The notes: generated by a model not told the origin, from the sequence alone. A stretch of 64,000 bases of DNA from Ignelater luminosus (GCA_011009095.1 VTPC01008797.1:1-64000), one strand, 5' to 3'. Shown: positions 36,001-48,299, numbered from the stretch's first letter. A program made the numbers and translations.

Positions 36001-36875
36001 GACTGTATACTAGCTACTGTAATATTGAAGAGACATCTTTAGAATATCAGTGAAAGCAACGATCTATATTGTAGCATACGTGACATAAGTAATTAAAGGC
36101 CTAGGCTTCTTGGGAAATCAAGAGACGTTAACACAATTCTATATTTTACTCCAAGGTCATTCAGAGTTTGATTTACAGATTTAGCCATCTTAGATTTGGG
36201 TCTAATAGAATTAAGGAGAAATATGTTACGAGAATCAACATATAGTGGAACTTTATGGAATGCTGGCGTTTGATGGGCTCTCCAAGATTTGGTACATAAT
36301 TACTACATTGACATGGTTGCTTGTTGATTCAAAGTCGGAATACCAATACCTCCCTGCTGAGACGAAAGCGAAGAAGATTGATTTCTAATTTTGACTAAAG
36401 GTTAGTCTAATTGCAGCTACAGATTCTTCAATATTTCTAAAACGTGATCAGTTTAAGCAACTAAGTAGTTCAAACCGTGCATTTATCGGAGATGAAGGTA
36501 CATACAAGATCGTCGACCTCCTTCTCTTCAGGGATTAAACTAAGCTCTCTGGAGAATTTAAGGTACAATCTTCAGTAATTTTCTTTTGGTACAAGTACAC
36601 CAGATTACAAGAATCTTTGGTATTTCCTAGAAATGGATTTTGGGCTTCTAGCAAAGGCAATCCAGCATCTTTGATGAAGACTATCTGCTGATGACTCCAA
36701 GAGTGAAACTTTCGTTCTCTCTTGGCAGGTTTGCGACATGCGACCATCTTGGCCTGTGCACAAGAGAATCTCCGTAGAGGTTACTTACTATGCAATTCAG
36801 ATCAGTAGCATATGCAGTGATATCTAAGTTTTTCTCTTTCTCTCTCTCATACAGATTCCAGATTACTCTGGCGTA
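33055..36875. other. Spacer; 34160-36880 may hold unrecognised retroelement debris
   Basis: 33055-34150 is AT-rich and empty. From 34160 the composition is less extreme, and short open frames appear on both strands (34428-34637 minus, 34615-34953 plus, 36040-36430 minus). A minus-strand piece reads CREIAGQNNSFQLRRGKSFN, which could be old gag/ORF1 sequence, but I cannot place it in a family. The LINE tail at 36880 suggests that part of this is the body of that element. Confidence 0.3.
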
Positions 36876-36879
36876 GAAA

Positions 36880-37220
36880 GTAAGGACAGGTTGCTATCTT
36901 GGCCAGGAAGAATACTGCTGACCCCTTCTCTAGACAGGTAACCCTTTCAGTTACGCCAATGTATCCATCACTGAATGGACTCTACAGAAGTTCCATAGTG
37001 GTTTGACAAAGTTTAGGCAGGCTAGGCTCCTGATAAAGTGGTCTAAACTTAAAACTGTCATGCTCATCTCAATAAGCACTTCAACATTATCAGTCTTCGA
37101 GAGATAGCTCTTGTAGGTATTGCAATGAAAACGAGGAAACATCTATCCAACTTCTACGTGAGTGCATCCCAATAACGGCGAAAAGGCACCGCATTTCTTA
37201 ATCTCGAAGATCTTCAACAA
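36880..37220 (+). pseudogene. LINE ORF2 3' end with CCHC motif (R1/Jockey type)
   Basis: The plus strand encodes GLTKFRQARLLIKWSKLKT (about 37000-37060). In a shifted frame it then encodes SSCRYCNENEETSIQLLREC (about 37101-37160). This is the C-terminal CX2CX8HX4C zinc motif found after the RNase H domain of R1/Jockey/LOA-type LINEs, with the His replaced by Gln. An earlier stretch, ADPFSRQVTLSVTP (about 36910), fits the region just before it. I could not identify the RNase H catalytic residues upstream. Confidence 0.55.
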
Positions 37221-37224
37221 ACCC

Positions 37225-38735
37225 AAGGCCATACTGTTCATTTCGTCGACTTAATTGCGGCTTGCACAATAGACCCTACGGCCGCAACATACATGGACTA
37301 TGAGAGAAATATAATTTTTCTGCATATCTAATGTCTTTTTTGCTCAAATTCTTTTAAGTTCTTGAACATTCAATAATATTTCAGATTTTCTTTTGGTCTA
37401 AATTTATATTCTCCTGTCACACTTTTCAAAAACCGTAATGTATCCATTTTCAAGTTACAGTAAACATTTCGGCTAATTTTATATCGAGAAGTAAGGACGT
37501 AAAAAATTTTACAAAATATATTAAAAGTGAAAAGAAAGAAGATAAAATCTATCAATATTAATACCTTTTACTACCATAACGTCAACCTAAAACTTTTAAC
37601 ACTTCAAGTCACGTTTTTAGTACCGAGCTCTCGGTCCAAATCGAATTGCAACGAATAGTTAATCAGATCTAACGAATTCCTCTTGATTATGCCTCGTGCC
37701 ATGCAGTTTAATGAAACGGTAGATGGCATAAAAACGAGTTTATCGTCTGCTACATCTATATTTAACCGACTATATTCCGCTATAACTGAATTATTATTAT
37801 TACTACCACTATTAGCATTGTTATTATTACTATTATTGATTGCAGTGTATACGCGAATGGATATACATAGATGGTATGCGAGCGCCTAGCGGTCATCAAC
37901 ACCCGAGGGCATCTAAAAAGACTTCATCCGCGGATTCTTGTTTTGATATGTGGGTTACCAGGATGATGGCAGGATGAAGGCTAGGCTACCGGCCGCATAT
38001 TTTCATTTTTTATTCAAGTTTTGTTGTTTACGCGTGCGCCTTTTTTTCTTATTAAACACGAAAAATAAAATGGTTTTGAATTCCGTTAAATTCAACTTTC
38101 AGTTATTAATTGTTTTTGTTAATATAATTATTTGTTTACACAAGGGCGAGTTTGCGTTTTTTTTTATATATAAATATTAAATGGTAGATTTGCGTGTTTC
38201 GTGGAAATTTCAGCCTGTTGGAAATTTAAAAATACAATAAAAGCTTAAATTAATGTGTCCAAAAAATAAAAACTCGATCGTTTACCATGTGTATTATTGC
38301 GGGTTATCACAAAATTATTCCATTAAGAAACTTTGTAATTCTTTCTTAATGTTGTATACGTGATGAATAATAATGATAAGGTTGAGTAGTTTCCTTTTTA
38401 TTTATTTCATCTGGCTGCATTCAATTAGTATTACAAATCCATGCTAACAAGCAATCACATCTCGCACCTGTTCTCTATTTTGCTCAATGATTAAGATTAC
38501 CTACACCTCAAGGCCCTGTCATGACTTTTATAATGTTTTATTCATGTTTTACAGTGTTATAATATGTTGTAAAATGAAGATTCTTAAGTGTGTATAATTT
38601 ATAGAAATATTCAAACAATGGCCATTCGAAAGAATGACCTACTAAACGTGTTTGGTTCTTTCTATTCACTGTAAAATCTAATAAAATTGGTTTCTTTATA
38701 ACAATAACATGTTCAATCTAAAGTAAATTATATGG
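37225..38735. other. Spacer with ATT microsatellite
   Basis: An imperfect ATT/ACT repeat runs from about 37790 to 37840. The small open frames at 37683-37889 and 37950-38180 have no recognisable features. Confidence 0.5.
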
Positions 38736-38736
38736 G

Positions 38737-39661
38737 CAGAGCCGGCCTCAGCATTTAGTTCGCTTTGAGGCAACTTCGAATTTTTGCGACCTTGCAACTT
38801 GCACCAACCAGTATTAAAAATCTTCCGACTAAGAAAACTTAAAGTAGAGAAAAAAGGGTTTGTAGCAGACATTGTTCATACATAAGTTCTTTGGCAAAAC
38901 AACAACCACCAAATCGGCAAGAGATCGGTTCAAGAGCAATAAAAGTGTTTTCAGGCTTTAGTCTTATCAAAGTCTTAATGTAGATGCTATACCAAACCTT
39001 CATTTGTATTTAATTACTTCATGCATATGTAGTTGCATTGAAAACAAACACAGGAATATTATCTAAAAATATTTTAAGCAAATTCCCGCTTCTAAACTTG
39101 GCAAAATATTTAGCAATCAGAGTGACGTCTAGTTCACGTGATTTATTGGTCATCAGTTACGTCGCATTCACGTCTGAAAAGACGTCAAAATGTCACAGTT
39201 TGAATATGCGAAAAAAATGAAGTCATACTAAAAAATGGAGGTTTTGATAATCAATATAGAACAGATATGATGTTTTTATAACGTCGATTATTAAACAAAT
39301 ATGTCCAGTTAATCAAACTTTGGAAATGAAGCAAAAGAAAATATTTTTATTTTGTCGTCGGTATTTATTCAGATTTAGATGGTCTTGTGGAAGCTCCAAC
39401 ACGAGAATGTTGACTCGCTATTAACTATTCGATTCAATGAGCCAGCACAATAAAGCGACAATAGAGAAGCAAACCATAAGAACGCGACAAACAACATGTG
39501 GTAGATAAGTACATCTTCCAGTTTAGAATTTCACGTCATTCTTAAGGAAAAAAGCCGTAAGAATATGTCCACAAATCAAAAAGGAGCCATCTTAGTACCC
39601 CCATATACGTATGACCTGACACAGTTTCCTTATTGATTTAACGTCTGAGGCCGGCTCCTTG
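38737..39661. mobile_element. hAT-like non-autonomous TIR element, copy B
   Basis: GAGCCGGCCTCAG at 38739-38751 is the exact reverse complement of 39645-39657, giving TIRs of 13 bp or slightly more in an element of about 925 bp. The outer bases resemble the CAGGGCCGG ends of many insect hAT elements. No 8-bp target duplication is evident. The interior has no transposase; the open frame at 39038-39220 is featureless. The left end is shared with 32903. Confidence 0.5.
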
Positions 39662-39739
39662 TACAAGTTTCAATATATTACTACTTTAAAGATTTTAATT
39701 ATTTTTAAGAAATAGGAATATGGAATGTGTAAATATAGA

Positions 39740-40330
39740 AAGCCATAGCTGACATCGACAGCAACCACAACTTAGCTGTTATGTCAACTAAACTAAAATT
39801 CGAAGCAATAAAAAAAGAAAAAAAACCAAATCGCTTGGTATCTAAACAAGAGAAAGAACAAGAAAACTTCTTCTGAGAAAAAAATAAAAACAGGATCTCC
39901 GAAAGAGATCAAGGACAAACAAACTTACAATGAAAGCAAAGCATTCATACAGCAGCAAACGAAATTGTCGGCAAAAAGTATAAATTCAATAAAGGAAAGA
40001 AAAGGATTTAAGAATGTGAACATAGATTTAAAGCAGATATAGAAAATCGAGGAACAGACTAAACAGAGTGAATGAAAAACAAGGAAGAATCCAACAAATA
40101 AAAAGTATGTTGAAAACCTTTATGAAGGAGATAAAATAATAGACAAAAGATCAAACATTAGAGTATGAAAATCTAAAAATAAACAGTGCTCCAAGAGTCA
40201 GTCTGCAGGTCTTGGCAGAAACATTAATAAACATAAGGCCAGGTTGCTGTCATAAACTGTGCAAACGTGGAAGAGCATGCCAAAATCAGAAAAGGATTCT
40301 TCAAAGAGAGGATACGACTTACATCTTAGA
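39740..40330 (+). pseudogene. RTE-like LINE, endonuclease end and RT start
   Basis: DIDSNHNLAVMSTKLKFEAI (about 39755-39815) resembles the SDHN end of an RTE-type endonuclease. Basic linker pieces follow. KKYVENLYEGDKIIDKRSNI (about 40100) is like the start of the RT region. Frames are broken throughout and the RT core is missing. Confidence 0.5.
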
Positions 40331-40619
40331 TGAAAACTGAATTAGCTTAACTGAAACAGTAATACATTTTGGCTCGATTCTTTTTGCCAATTTTACAATC
40401 ATTTCACTTAAAAGATTATGAAGGTTTTTAAAAGACGTACGATTTGTATCGAAAATAATGCTTAATGGTCTGTTTTTGATATTAACTCACAAACCCAATC
40501 AAACTGCCTCTGCGAAGACGTCATCGCCAGAAGAACTCCGTGTCACCTTCCATTAGCTTCAATTACTCTTACCAGTTATCATCAATATTTTCAATATTTG
40601 TCTCCTTTGTGAATACTTT

Positions 40620-41230
40620 TTTTCCTCTTCCTCACCATTGTCGTGATGGTCCCCAAATACAATAAAACGTATCAGCAAATGTTTTGAAAAAATTCTCGCC
40701 AATAGACTAAATAAATTTCTGGCGAACTACAACAAAATTCCTGACCAGCTGTTCGGTTTTCGAACCCGTCGGTCAACATCTGATCCAATCTTTTATTTGC
40801 ACTCCGACGCCAGTAGTGCTTGCTCTTGACAAGGTCTGGCACAAAAGTTTTTTCTTCTTGTTTGCCTAATTAATAGTTACTTCTCACACTGTTAATATAA
40901 AATCGGAGTCGGACAGATTCTCCTGTTCGAGTCTTACAAGGATCTATTCTTTCTCCAATTCCAATTTTGTACTGCCACGACATTTCTCAGTCATAACACC
41001 CAAATACTCATATGATTCAATTTGCAGGTAACATCGCTCTCTGTGTATCTCCTCTGATCGCTGTTATTGGTTTCAGAGACCGAGACTTCCAGACCTAAAC
41101 TTGACAACATCAGTCTGGACCTTTGAGGTTAAATTGAATCTAAATACGTGGGGATTATTTCTCATCTACTATAAATGGGTGAGAGGATTCGCAGCGCTGT
41201 ATGAACATTCCCATTCCTCGTACCCTACTC
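40620..41230 (+). pseudogene. Jockey/CR1-like reverse transcriptase fragment
   Basis: The plus strand shows CFEKILANRLNKFLANYNKI, then PDQLFGFRTRRSTSD (40690-40780). RVLQGSILSPI (about 40930) and FAGNIALCVSP follow, where the catalytic FADD is FAGN (about 41020). These are RT domains 2a, 4 and 5 in order, with several frame shifts. It is an old, dead copy. Confidence 0.65.
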
Positions 41231-41234
41231 CACA

Positions 41235-42385
41235 CATCTCTCTCATGGCAACTGCTACTTTTGTTGAAGTGTTTAGATAAAGGGTCCAAAGTTATTTTAG
41301 TTTTTTCTAAATAAGAAATTACGTTTAGTACCAAATCTTACGTTTAAAATATTCAGAATTAAATTTCGAACAACTTTTGTTTAAAAAAACCTTTTTCTAA
41401 AATGCATAACAGAGATAGAAAGTACAATTTAAAAGTTTACATGGGAGTTGCCTACGATGCACCTCAAAACGGTCCATACCGTATATAAATTTAATGGGGA
41501 ATTTCGAAATTGTTCGATATTAAGAGGTGTCTGAGAGTAGAGGTTTCACTGTATTATGAAAAAAATAAAGATTTTTGAGTTATATGTAAATTTAGTGTAT
41601 ACCTAACTGATAATAAAGATATACGAAAGAAGACGTTTGGTTTTTCTAATTTATTTGTAACAGGAAATTATCTAACCTTTTTACTATTAATAAAACTTAT
41701 CTGTTAGTCTGGCGGCCGTGGTTACATAGATAATCATGAATATAGATGATAGTTGCCTCTGAACTTAGCTTCCGGAATTGGGAAGAAGTGTACATATACA
41801 ACTCTATCTTAAAAACATATTGAACCCTTGATTGACCCTCTTCTAAACACCTAACATTTAGTTGCAAACAACAGGAATATTAGCAAGGAAAGAAGATGTA
41901 AAACTATTTCCTTTAACTTACCCCAAACAGACAGGGTGTAAGAAGAAATGAATCCTCCTCCACAGGAGTTTCGTTCAAAAATTAAGAAACTTAATTTCAC
42001 AGAACTACTCAATATTTTTATTCACAAATTATATTCCGACACCATCTTCGTGGGTAATTAATTCTACCCAATACAATAATTGTATAGTGAATTTTTCAAT
42101 TGAACAACAACGTTGAATTAAACAGCGAAGATGCTAAAAAGATTTTTAATACATTGTATTTAAGGTAAAAATATACAATAAAGATATGATTGGACTGTGA
42201 ATAGACACCTATCGTATTAACAAAGATAAAAATATGCGAAGAAAATTTTAAAGTAAATTCTTTAAAAATATTAAAACGTACGAGGCGCCCTCAATAAAAA
42301 TCATACCCGATTAAAAATAGAGAAAATTTATTTTAAAACAATCATAAGTTTAATTAGAATTACATTAATTAAATCTCTACTTTAA
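41235..42385. other. AT-rich spacer, nothing recognised
   Basis: I see no coding, RNA or repeat signal that I can support. Confidence 0.5.
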
Positions 42386-42389
42386 TAAT

Positions 42390-42511
42390 TTTCTTGAGTT
42401 AATCACTCATGACATACATTAAATTATTAATGACGTCTTTACAATAGTTCGTATTACAATCTTTACCGCAGGTAGGATTCGAACCTACGTAACCTTATCA
42501 CTGCTAAAGAG
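42390..42511 (-). repeat. tRNA-derived SINE, copy 1
   Basis: On the minus strand, GATAAGGTTACGTAGG leads into the T-arm TTCGAATCCTACC and TGCGGTAAAG. This is the 3' half of a tRNA with an intact B-box, followed by a body ending GTAATACGAACTATTGTAAAGAC. Similar sequence recurs at 45169-45290 (minus) and 45338-45440 (plus). It directly abuts the truncated 5' end of the Jockey LINE. Confidence 0.6.
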
Positions 42512-45168
42512 GGTAGTGCAATAATAATCAAAGAAAACATTCTACATTATGAAGAAATTGGAAACGAAACAGAAGAAATACAAGCTACTGCAGTCAATGT
42601 AAGAACGAAAAACTATCAAATAACAGTAGTGGCAGTTTACTGTCCACCAAAACATGCACTAAAACGAAACCAATATCTTGATTTTCTAAACGGACAAGGT
42701 AATAGATTTATTATTGGAGGGGATTTCAATGCTAAACATATATCTTGGGGACCAAGATTGACTACGACCAAAGGCAAAGAACTTTATGAAGCTATAAAAG
42801 AGTATAAATGCGAAGTGATGTCTACTGGAAAGCCAACATACTGGCCAACGGACTACAATAAAATATCAGATTTGATAGATTTCTATATTGTAAAGAACAT
42901 TCCTGCAAATTACATACAAATAAAAGAAGGTTGGGATATGAATTCAGACCATTCACCAATTATCTTAACATTAAGTCAAACTGTAATAGAGAAAGAAGCT
43001 TGCCCGATGTTAGTAAACAAGTACACTGACTGGAAAAGCTTTAAGATGAGTCTTGAAGAAAATATTAATCTTTCTGTACCATTAAAAAATGAGCAACAAC
43101 TTGATGAAGACGTGGAGTTGTTTGTAAGAAATATACAGCAGGCAGCTTGGGAAAATACTCCTACACTTAGAAAAAGAACTGCAGGAAATAACTACCCAAC
43201 AGAAATTAGACAAATAATAACCGAAAAAAGAAAACAAAGACGAAGGTGGCAACAAACAAGATCACCCCAAGATAAAACAAAGTTAAATAATCTTAGTCAA
43301 CAATTGAAAAGAGAAATAAAACTGCTAAAAAATGATACTATTAACACATATCTGAAAGAACTTACCAACGATGGTTGTACAGACTATTCTCTTTGGAAAG
43401 CAACAAAGAGATTAAAAAGACCGATCCTGCAAATCCCGCCACTAAGAATGGGAAATGGAAAGTGGGCACGGAGTAATCAACAAAAAGCAGAATTGTTTGG
43501 AAATCATCTAGAAAAAATCTTTCAAGATAGCGAAGAATTAGCAGAAGAATTAACAACAGAAAATTCAATACAAGAGAAAGAAAGTATACGACTCACCTCT
43601 CCAAAAGAAATAATCAATGAAATTAAAAATAATATCAATCCAAAAAAAATCTCCAGGGTTCGATTTAATAACTGGGGAAATACTCAGAAATCTGCCTAAG
43701 AAAGCCATAGTAAAATTAACAAACTTAATAAATGCATCCTTCAGACTGCGATATGTGCCAAGTTTGTGGAAAATCGCGGAAGTGATTATGATACCAAAAC
43801 CTGGCAAGCAACCACACGAAGTGACATCATACAGGCCTATTTCCTTATTACCAGTAATTTCAAAATTATTTGAAAAATTACTACTCAAAAGGTTGAAACC
43901 TGTTATTGAGACACAAAAATTAATACCAACACATCAATTTGGATTCAGAAACAAGCATTCCACGATTGACCAAATCCACAGAATAACAAGTATTATTGAG
44001 AAGAGCCCCGAAGAAAAAAAAGTTTGTTCTACAGTCTTTTTGGATGTGGCCCAGGCATTTGACAAAGTTTGGCACAAAGGACTAATACACAAGTTAAACT
44101 CATATTTTCCAGAACAGTACGTAGAAATATTACATTCATATATATCCGATAGATTCTTCAGAATAAAGCAGGAAGATGCCTATTCTGAACTGAAAGAAAT
44201 TCAAGCGGGAGTGCCACAAGGAAGTGTCCTAGGTCCGGTTCTATACCTGCTATATACTTGTGACATTCCACAACCAGAAAATAACACAATAGCCACATTT
44301 GCGTATGACACTGCTATAATGGCAATTGGAAATAATAATGAAGAATCAACTGAAAAACTACAAACCGCTATTCAAGAAATACAGAAATGGACAAAAACAT
44401 GGAAAATCAAGCTGAATGAAAGTAAGTCAGTACATGTAGATTTTACAAACAAAAAAATAGAACCAATACCAGTAAACATTAATGGTCAACAAATACCCTA
44501 CTCAAACCAAGCTAAGTATCTGGGCATGACCCTAGACGCAAAACTGCGATGGAAGCCTCATGTCAAAAAGAAAAAAGAAGAGCTACACCTAAAATACAGA
44601 AAAATGTACTGGCTGATTGGTAGGAATTCCACTCTGTCTCTGCATAATAAAATTTTGTTATACAAACAAATACTTAGACCAGTTTGGACTTACGGAATTC
44701 AGCTCTGGGACTGTACCAAACAAAGTAATAAAACAATTATACAACGAGTCCAAAATAAAGTATTGAGAAGTATGGTAAATGCACCTTGGTACTCTAGAAA
44801 CAGCGACCTCCATCGAGACCTGGAAATGGAGACTGTGGATGAAATTATCACAAGATTTGCCAGACAACATGAAGAAAGACTTCATCAGCACGTGAATGTT
44901 GAAGCCATCCAGCTCCTTGACAACACGCAACTAGTGAGAAGGCTCAAAAGACTTAAACCTTTTGAGCTAATTTGAATTAGTGTTAGAGTCAGTGAAAAGC
45001 AGAGAATGGTGCGGTAGTGTACACGTCAGGTGTAGTGTACTTAGTTAAAAGACAGCTGAACATTAAGGACACTGATGAGTATACCTTAATTTAAGTTTTT
45101 TCAAATAGTAAGCTAGGTTAGAATATAATTGCTCATTGGTCATAATTGACCAGATTGTAATACTAAGT
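42512..45168 (+). pseudogene. Jockey-clade LINE ORF2, 5'-truncated, nearly open
   Basis: ORF2 of a non-LTR retrotransposon encodes endonuclease and reverse transcriptase. The first part (42512-43650) opens at SAIIIKENI and so lacks the endonuclease N-terminus and ORF1. It has RFIIGGDFNAKHISWG (about 42705) and MNSDHSPIIL (about 42945). A frameshift in the A8 run at 43642-43649 separates it from the RT part. That part, ending at the stop at 44975, has SPGFDLITGEIL, YRPISLLPVISKLFEKLL, FGFRNKHST, FLDVAQAFDKVWHKGL, AGVPQGSVLGPVLY, ATFAYDTAI and AKYLGMTLD. The catalytic FADD reads FAYD, so the first active-site Asp is lost even if the frame were intact. The 3' UTR runs to about 45168 without a clear poly(A) tail. 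Family placement is good. Confidence 0.92.
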
Positions 45169-45297
45169 CTTTACAATAGTTCGTATTACAATTTAAATTA
45201 ATTTAAAAATCTTTACCGCAGGTAAGATTCGAACCTACGTAACCTTATCTCGTGTAAGGTGCACTAACTCAAGAAAATTATTAAAGTAAATTTAATA
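45169..45297 (-). repeat. tRNA-derived SINE, copy 2
   Basis: On the minus strand it reads GTTAGTGCACCTTACACGAG, then the T-arm region TAGGTTCGAATCTTACC, TGCGGTAAAG and the same body as copy 1. It starts exactly where the LINE 3' end stops. Part of it (45185-45268) is the left arm of the palindrome described separately. Confidence 0.6.
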
Positions 45298-45439
45298 TCT
45301 AGAAAGATTCGAACCTAACTAACCAACTAGAATACCTACCTCGGTAGCACAGTTGGTTAGTGCACCTTACGCGAGATAAGGTTACGTAGGTTCGAATCCT
45401 ACCTGCGGTAAAGATTTTTAAATTAATTTAAATTGCAAT
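45185..45439. repeat. 84-bp inverted repeat made of two SINE heads
   Basis: The arms 45185-45268 and 45356-45439 are reverse complements with three mismatches in 84. The spacer is 87 bp. The arms cover the anticodon arm, the T arm and the SINE body. Confidence 0.85.
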
Positions 45440-45440
45440 C
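45338..45440 (+). repeat. tRNA-derived SINE head, copy 3 (tRNA-like fold)
   Basis: Bases 45338-45410 can fold as a tRNA. The acceptor ACCTCGG pairs with CTGCGGT at six of seven positions (one a wobble pair), the D arm is GCAC-AGTTGGTTA-GTGC, the anticodon stem is CCTTA/TAAGG, and the T arm is GTAGG-TTCGAAT-CCTAC. The A box (TAGCACAGTTGG) and B box (GGTTCGAATCC) are intact, so RNA polymerase III could start here. The anticodon loop CGCGAGA lacks the universal U33, so I do not call a working tRNA. The A/T-rich body follows to 45440. Confidence 0.6.
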
Positions 45441-45449
45441 TCAACAACT

Positions 45450-45600
45450 AGCCTAATAATTATAACAAGAAAGAACAACATAAGAAGACCACCAAAAGGA
45501 TGGGCTGATAGCTAGACATCTTCGTCTCAGGAACAGCCACATTAAAGAGGCAGAAGAAAAATAACAGGCTTAAAGCCTAATAAAAGGCAGAAGAAGAAGG
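45450..45600 (+). pseudogene. LINE 3' end fragment with GAA-rich tail
   Basis: RRPPKGWADS is encoded at about 45482-45515 and resembles the GRPPKRWxDD C-terminus of RTE-like ORF2. It is followed by a stop and GAAGAA-type tail sequence (about 45548-45600). The fragment is very short. Confidence 0.4.
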
Positions 45601-45604
45601 AAGT

Positions 45605-48135
45605 TCATAACATAAAAACTAAATGGGTTTCTTCATGCATACCGTCAATTATCGCTTCCGACTTAAAGCTATGACTAAATTACTTCTCATTTGAATGTTT
45701 CAATTCTTTCAGAAACTTCACTTTGAGAACATTTCTTAAAATTACCGAATGGGTTTTATGATTTTTCTGCTTAAATATTGAGAGATGTACAGTAAGCTCT
45801 GCTATAAAGGTAAAAATAAAACCAAGAATTAACATGGACCGGATCTACCTGCACATTGTGAGTTATTGGTTTATGGCTTTAAGTTTAACTTAAAGGACAA
45901 GTTGTGTTTATTCTGAAAATTAATTTTTGTTAAATCAGAAAGTGCCATAAAACCTATATTTTGCCGCCTTCATTAAAAAATAACGGAAAATTAACGAAAT
46001 CACTGGTACTCTCAAGTAAAATTAGCTATAAAATATGCATGCTTTTTTGTGAATTCCTTAAAATATGCATTTAATTTCAAAAACCATTGAATATGGATTG
46101 ATTTTCAAAAACGCTTCAAATCTGAATTGCAAATGCATAACTATCCTGTCTAGTCATCACTTTTGTTACCGGCACCAAACTGCCTGTCTAAAATATTTCC
46201 ATTACCCAATACCATCACTTTTATTCTTAAAGTAATGCATTACATTATTTAAAAAAACAAATAAATAATACTGGAAGGTGATTGCAACATTAAAATGTGT
46301 ATTTCTAAAATAGAAAATTGACCTGCTTGGAGAAAAAGTTAAAAATAGAAAAACAAAAAGGATCAAGAATTAATTGTCTTGGTATCCGATTCCTTTGTTA
46401 ATTTTGATCCCTACTATAATAACCATAATGATGTTTATCACACAATATAAGTTGTACAATAACAACAAGGATTAATGCAAACTAAATGAATATCAAAACA
46501 TAAAACGTTCTTGTCCGAACAGACCCAATAGTTGTTTTGGCAATACTAAAACAGTGAAATCGTCGCGTCCGAACGTTTAGTTGCAGTTTTAGCACAAAAA
46601 ATAACATCGTTTAGTATTATTGTTAAGGCCGTGATACGATAATAACGAGCGAATAAAACAGAAATATGGGACACACAAAACGACAAAATTATTCCGATGC
46701 TCCTACAGACGCATAAACAAGTACTTTTATCGAACCATCGACAATGCGCCCGTTTTACAACCCCGCAGTTGCATGTTTGGAACTCGTGTAATAAATATTG
46801 TGATCAGACAACGGGGATATTTTTAAATAAGAACGTATATGGACTGCGCCAACTCCGACGCGCTACTGTGAAAATGGAAATTGCTAAGAATATACAAGGA
46901 CTAGCCAGACAGAAGTTCATTTGCGGAGTTTACCAGACATTTTCGCGTAGTAGAACGACGAGGAATGAGCAGGCAAACTGTGGTGGTAGCTGGTTGCCAA
47001 GCAGACTTAATCGATTGAACTTTTTATAAACCCTTGTTACCTGATGAACAGCGTAATAGGACTATAAAAGAGAAAAATTAATAATTTCGAAATTTTATTA
47101 ATTTTTCTCCTTCTCGTTTTGCGTTTTATTAATGCTAATCTCGAACAAAATTAAATTTCTGAAAAATTAATTTAAGGATAATTTTTAATATATTAAAATG
47201 CATTTGGAAATAAAAAGGCCACATTTCCAGCAAACCTACGACCAAATAAATTCATTCATAATTACCCAATCATCCAGTTTGTATGTAACAACCAAAAAAG
47301 GGTAGTTACCAAAATTGTCAACATTTATAACACAGGAAAAAATATTTTTAACCGGCGATTGACCTCAAAGCTTTCCAAATCAAGGCATGGCCTGAGGAAC
47401 ATGAGAGTCCACTGACTTTCATTTGGACGACTTCAGTTACATTACGCCGTTATTGCAACTCTGACCGCTCCATTAATTATGGTTTTGTTTAATGTTGATC
47501 TATAACAAGAAATCACATTACAAGACCTACGAACTTCTACCTTCGTGGGTTGCTGTTATAAATAACAGTCATCTGTTTATTAGACTTTTAGAGGTTGGTT
47601 TTCGTTTTCGTTTGTTGTGCAACATGTAGCTGCAGTAGAAAGCTGGAGATGATTTCTTTTAAAGAAATACATCGAGAGAGTTATAAAATTAGTTTCCATC
47701 GGTTTTAATTAACTACTGCAATTAATGTGAGAGAAATGAGCACACATTAAAAATATGTCACACTACATATTTTACAGCTGTTATATGAAAAATTAGCGTG
47801 AAAAGCTAACCTACTTTAAAATCATAAATCGGTGATTATCGTTAACAAAGTGATTGCATTGCGTGTGTCTTACTTTTCAGTGAACAAATTTATTCGAAAT
47901 TTGACTTTCGTCTGAATCCTGAAACATAAATTTGTATCAGTAATATTATTGCAAGTTACTTTCAGATTTTTATTTAAGATAAATCAACGATCAACGAGAT
48001 ATCGAGAATAAACTCATTAAAACAAGTGCAAGTGCTTAGTAATTTTATGCGATCTCGTAAATTAGTAGTAAGTGTAGCAATAAATAAGATTGACTTGGGT
48101 GTATTTTGATTATGAATAATTCAATTCCACTCTTT
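45605..48135. other. AT-rich spacer; one unassigned 110-codon frame
   Basis: The open frame at 46697-47029 (plus) has no recognisable domain. It lies in a slightly GC-richer patch (46500-47040) that could be a non-coding exon or promoter, but I have no evidence for either. The rest shows nothing. Confidence 0.4.
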
Positions 48136-48299
48136 AATAGATCAATTCTATAAATAATCTGTGTCGAGTTTATTAATAAAATCGAGAAAATCTACTCAAC
48201 CCTTCTCGTAATAGTACAGCCTGATTTAAAGGAATTTACAAATTTAATTTTTTCAAATGTCAGAATTAGAATTCGAATTAACCTTCTTTGTTATTATAG

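Noticed and set aside
36040-36430. Minus-strand stretch with QGGIGIPTLNQQ, resembling a retroelement C-terminus
   Set aside because: The match is short and broken by stops, while the adjacent clear LINE signal is on the opposite strand.
45338-45410. Functional tRNA gene
   Set aside because: The fold is good, but the anticodon loop lacks U33, the acceptor has a mismatch, and the sequence continues into a shared SINE body with other copies nearby.
46697-47029. Possible host exon in a less AT-rich patch
   Set aside because: There is no recognisable domain, no convincing splice sites and no partner exon.
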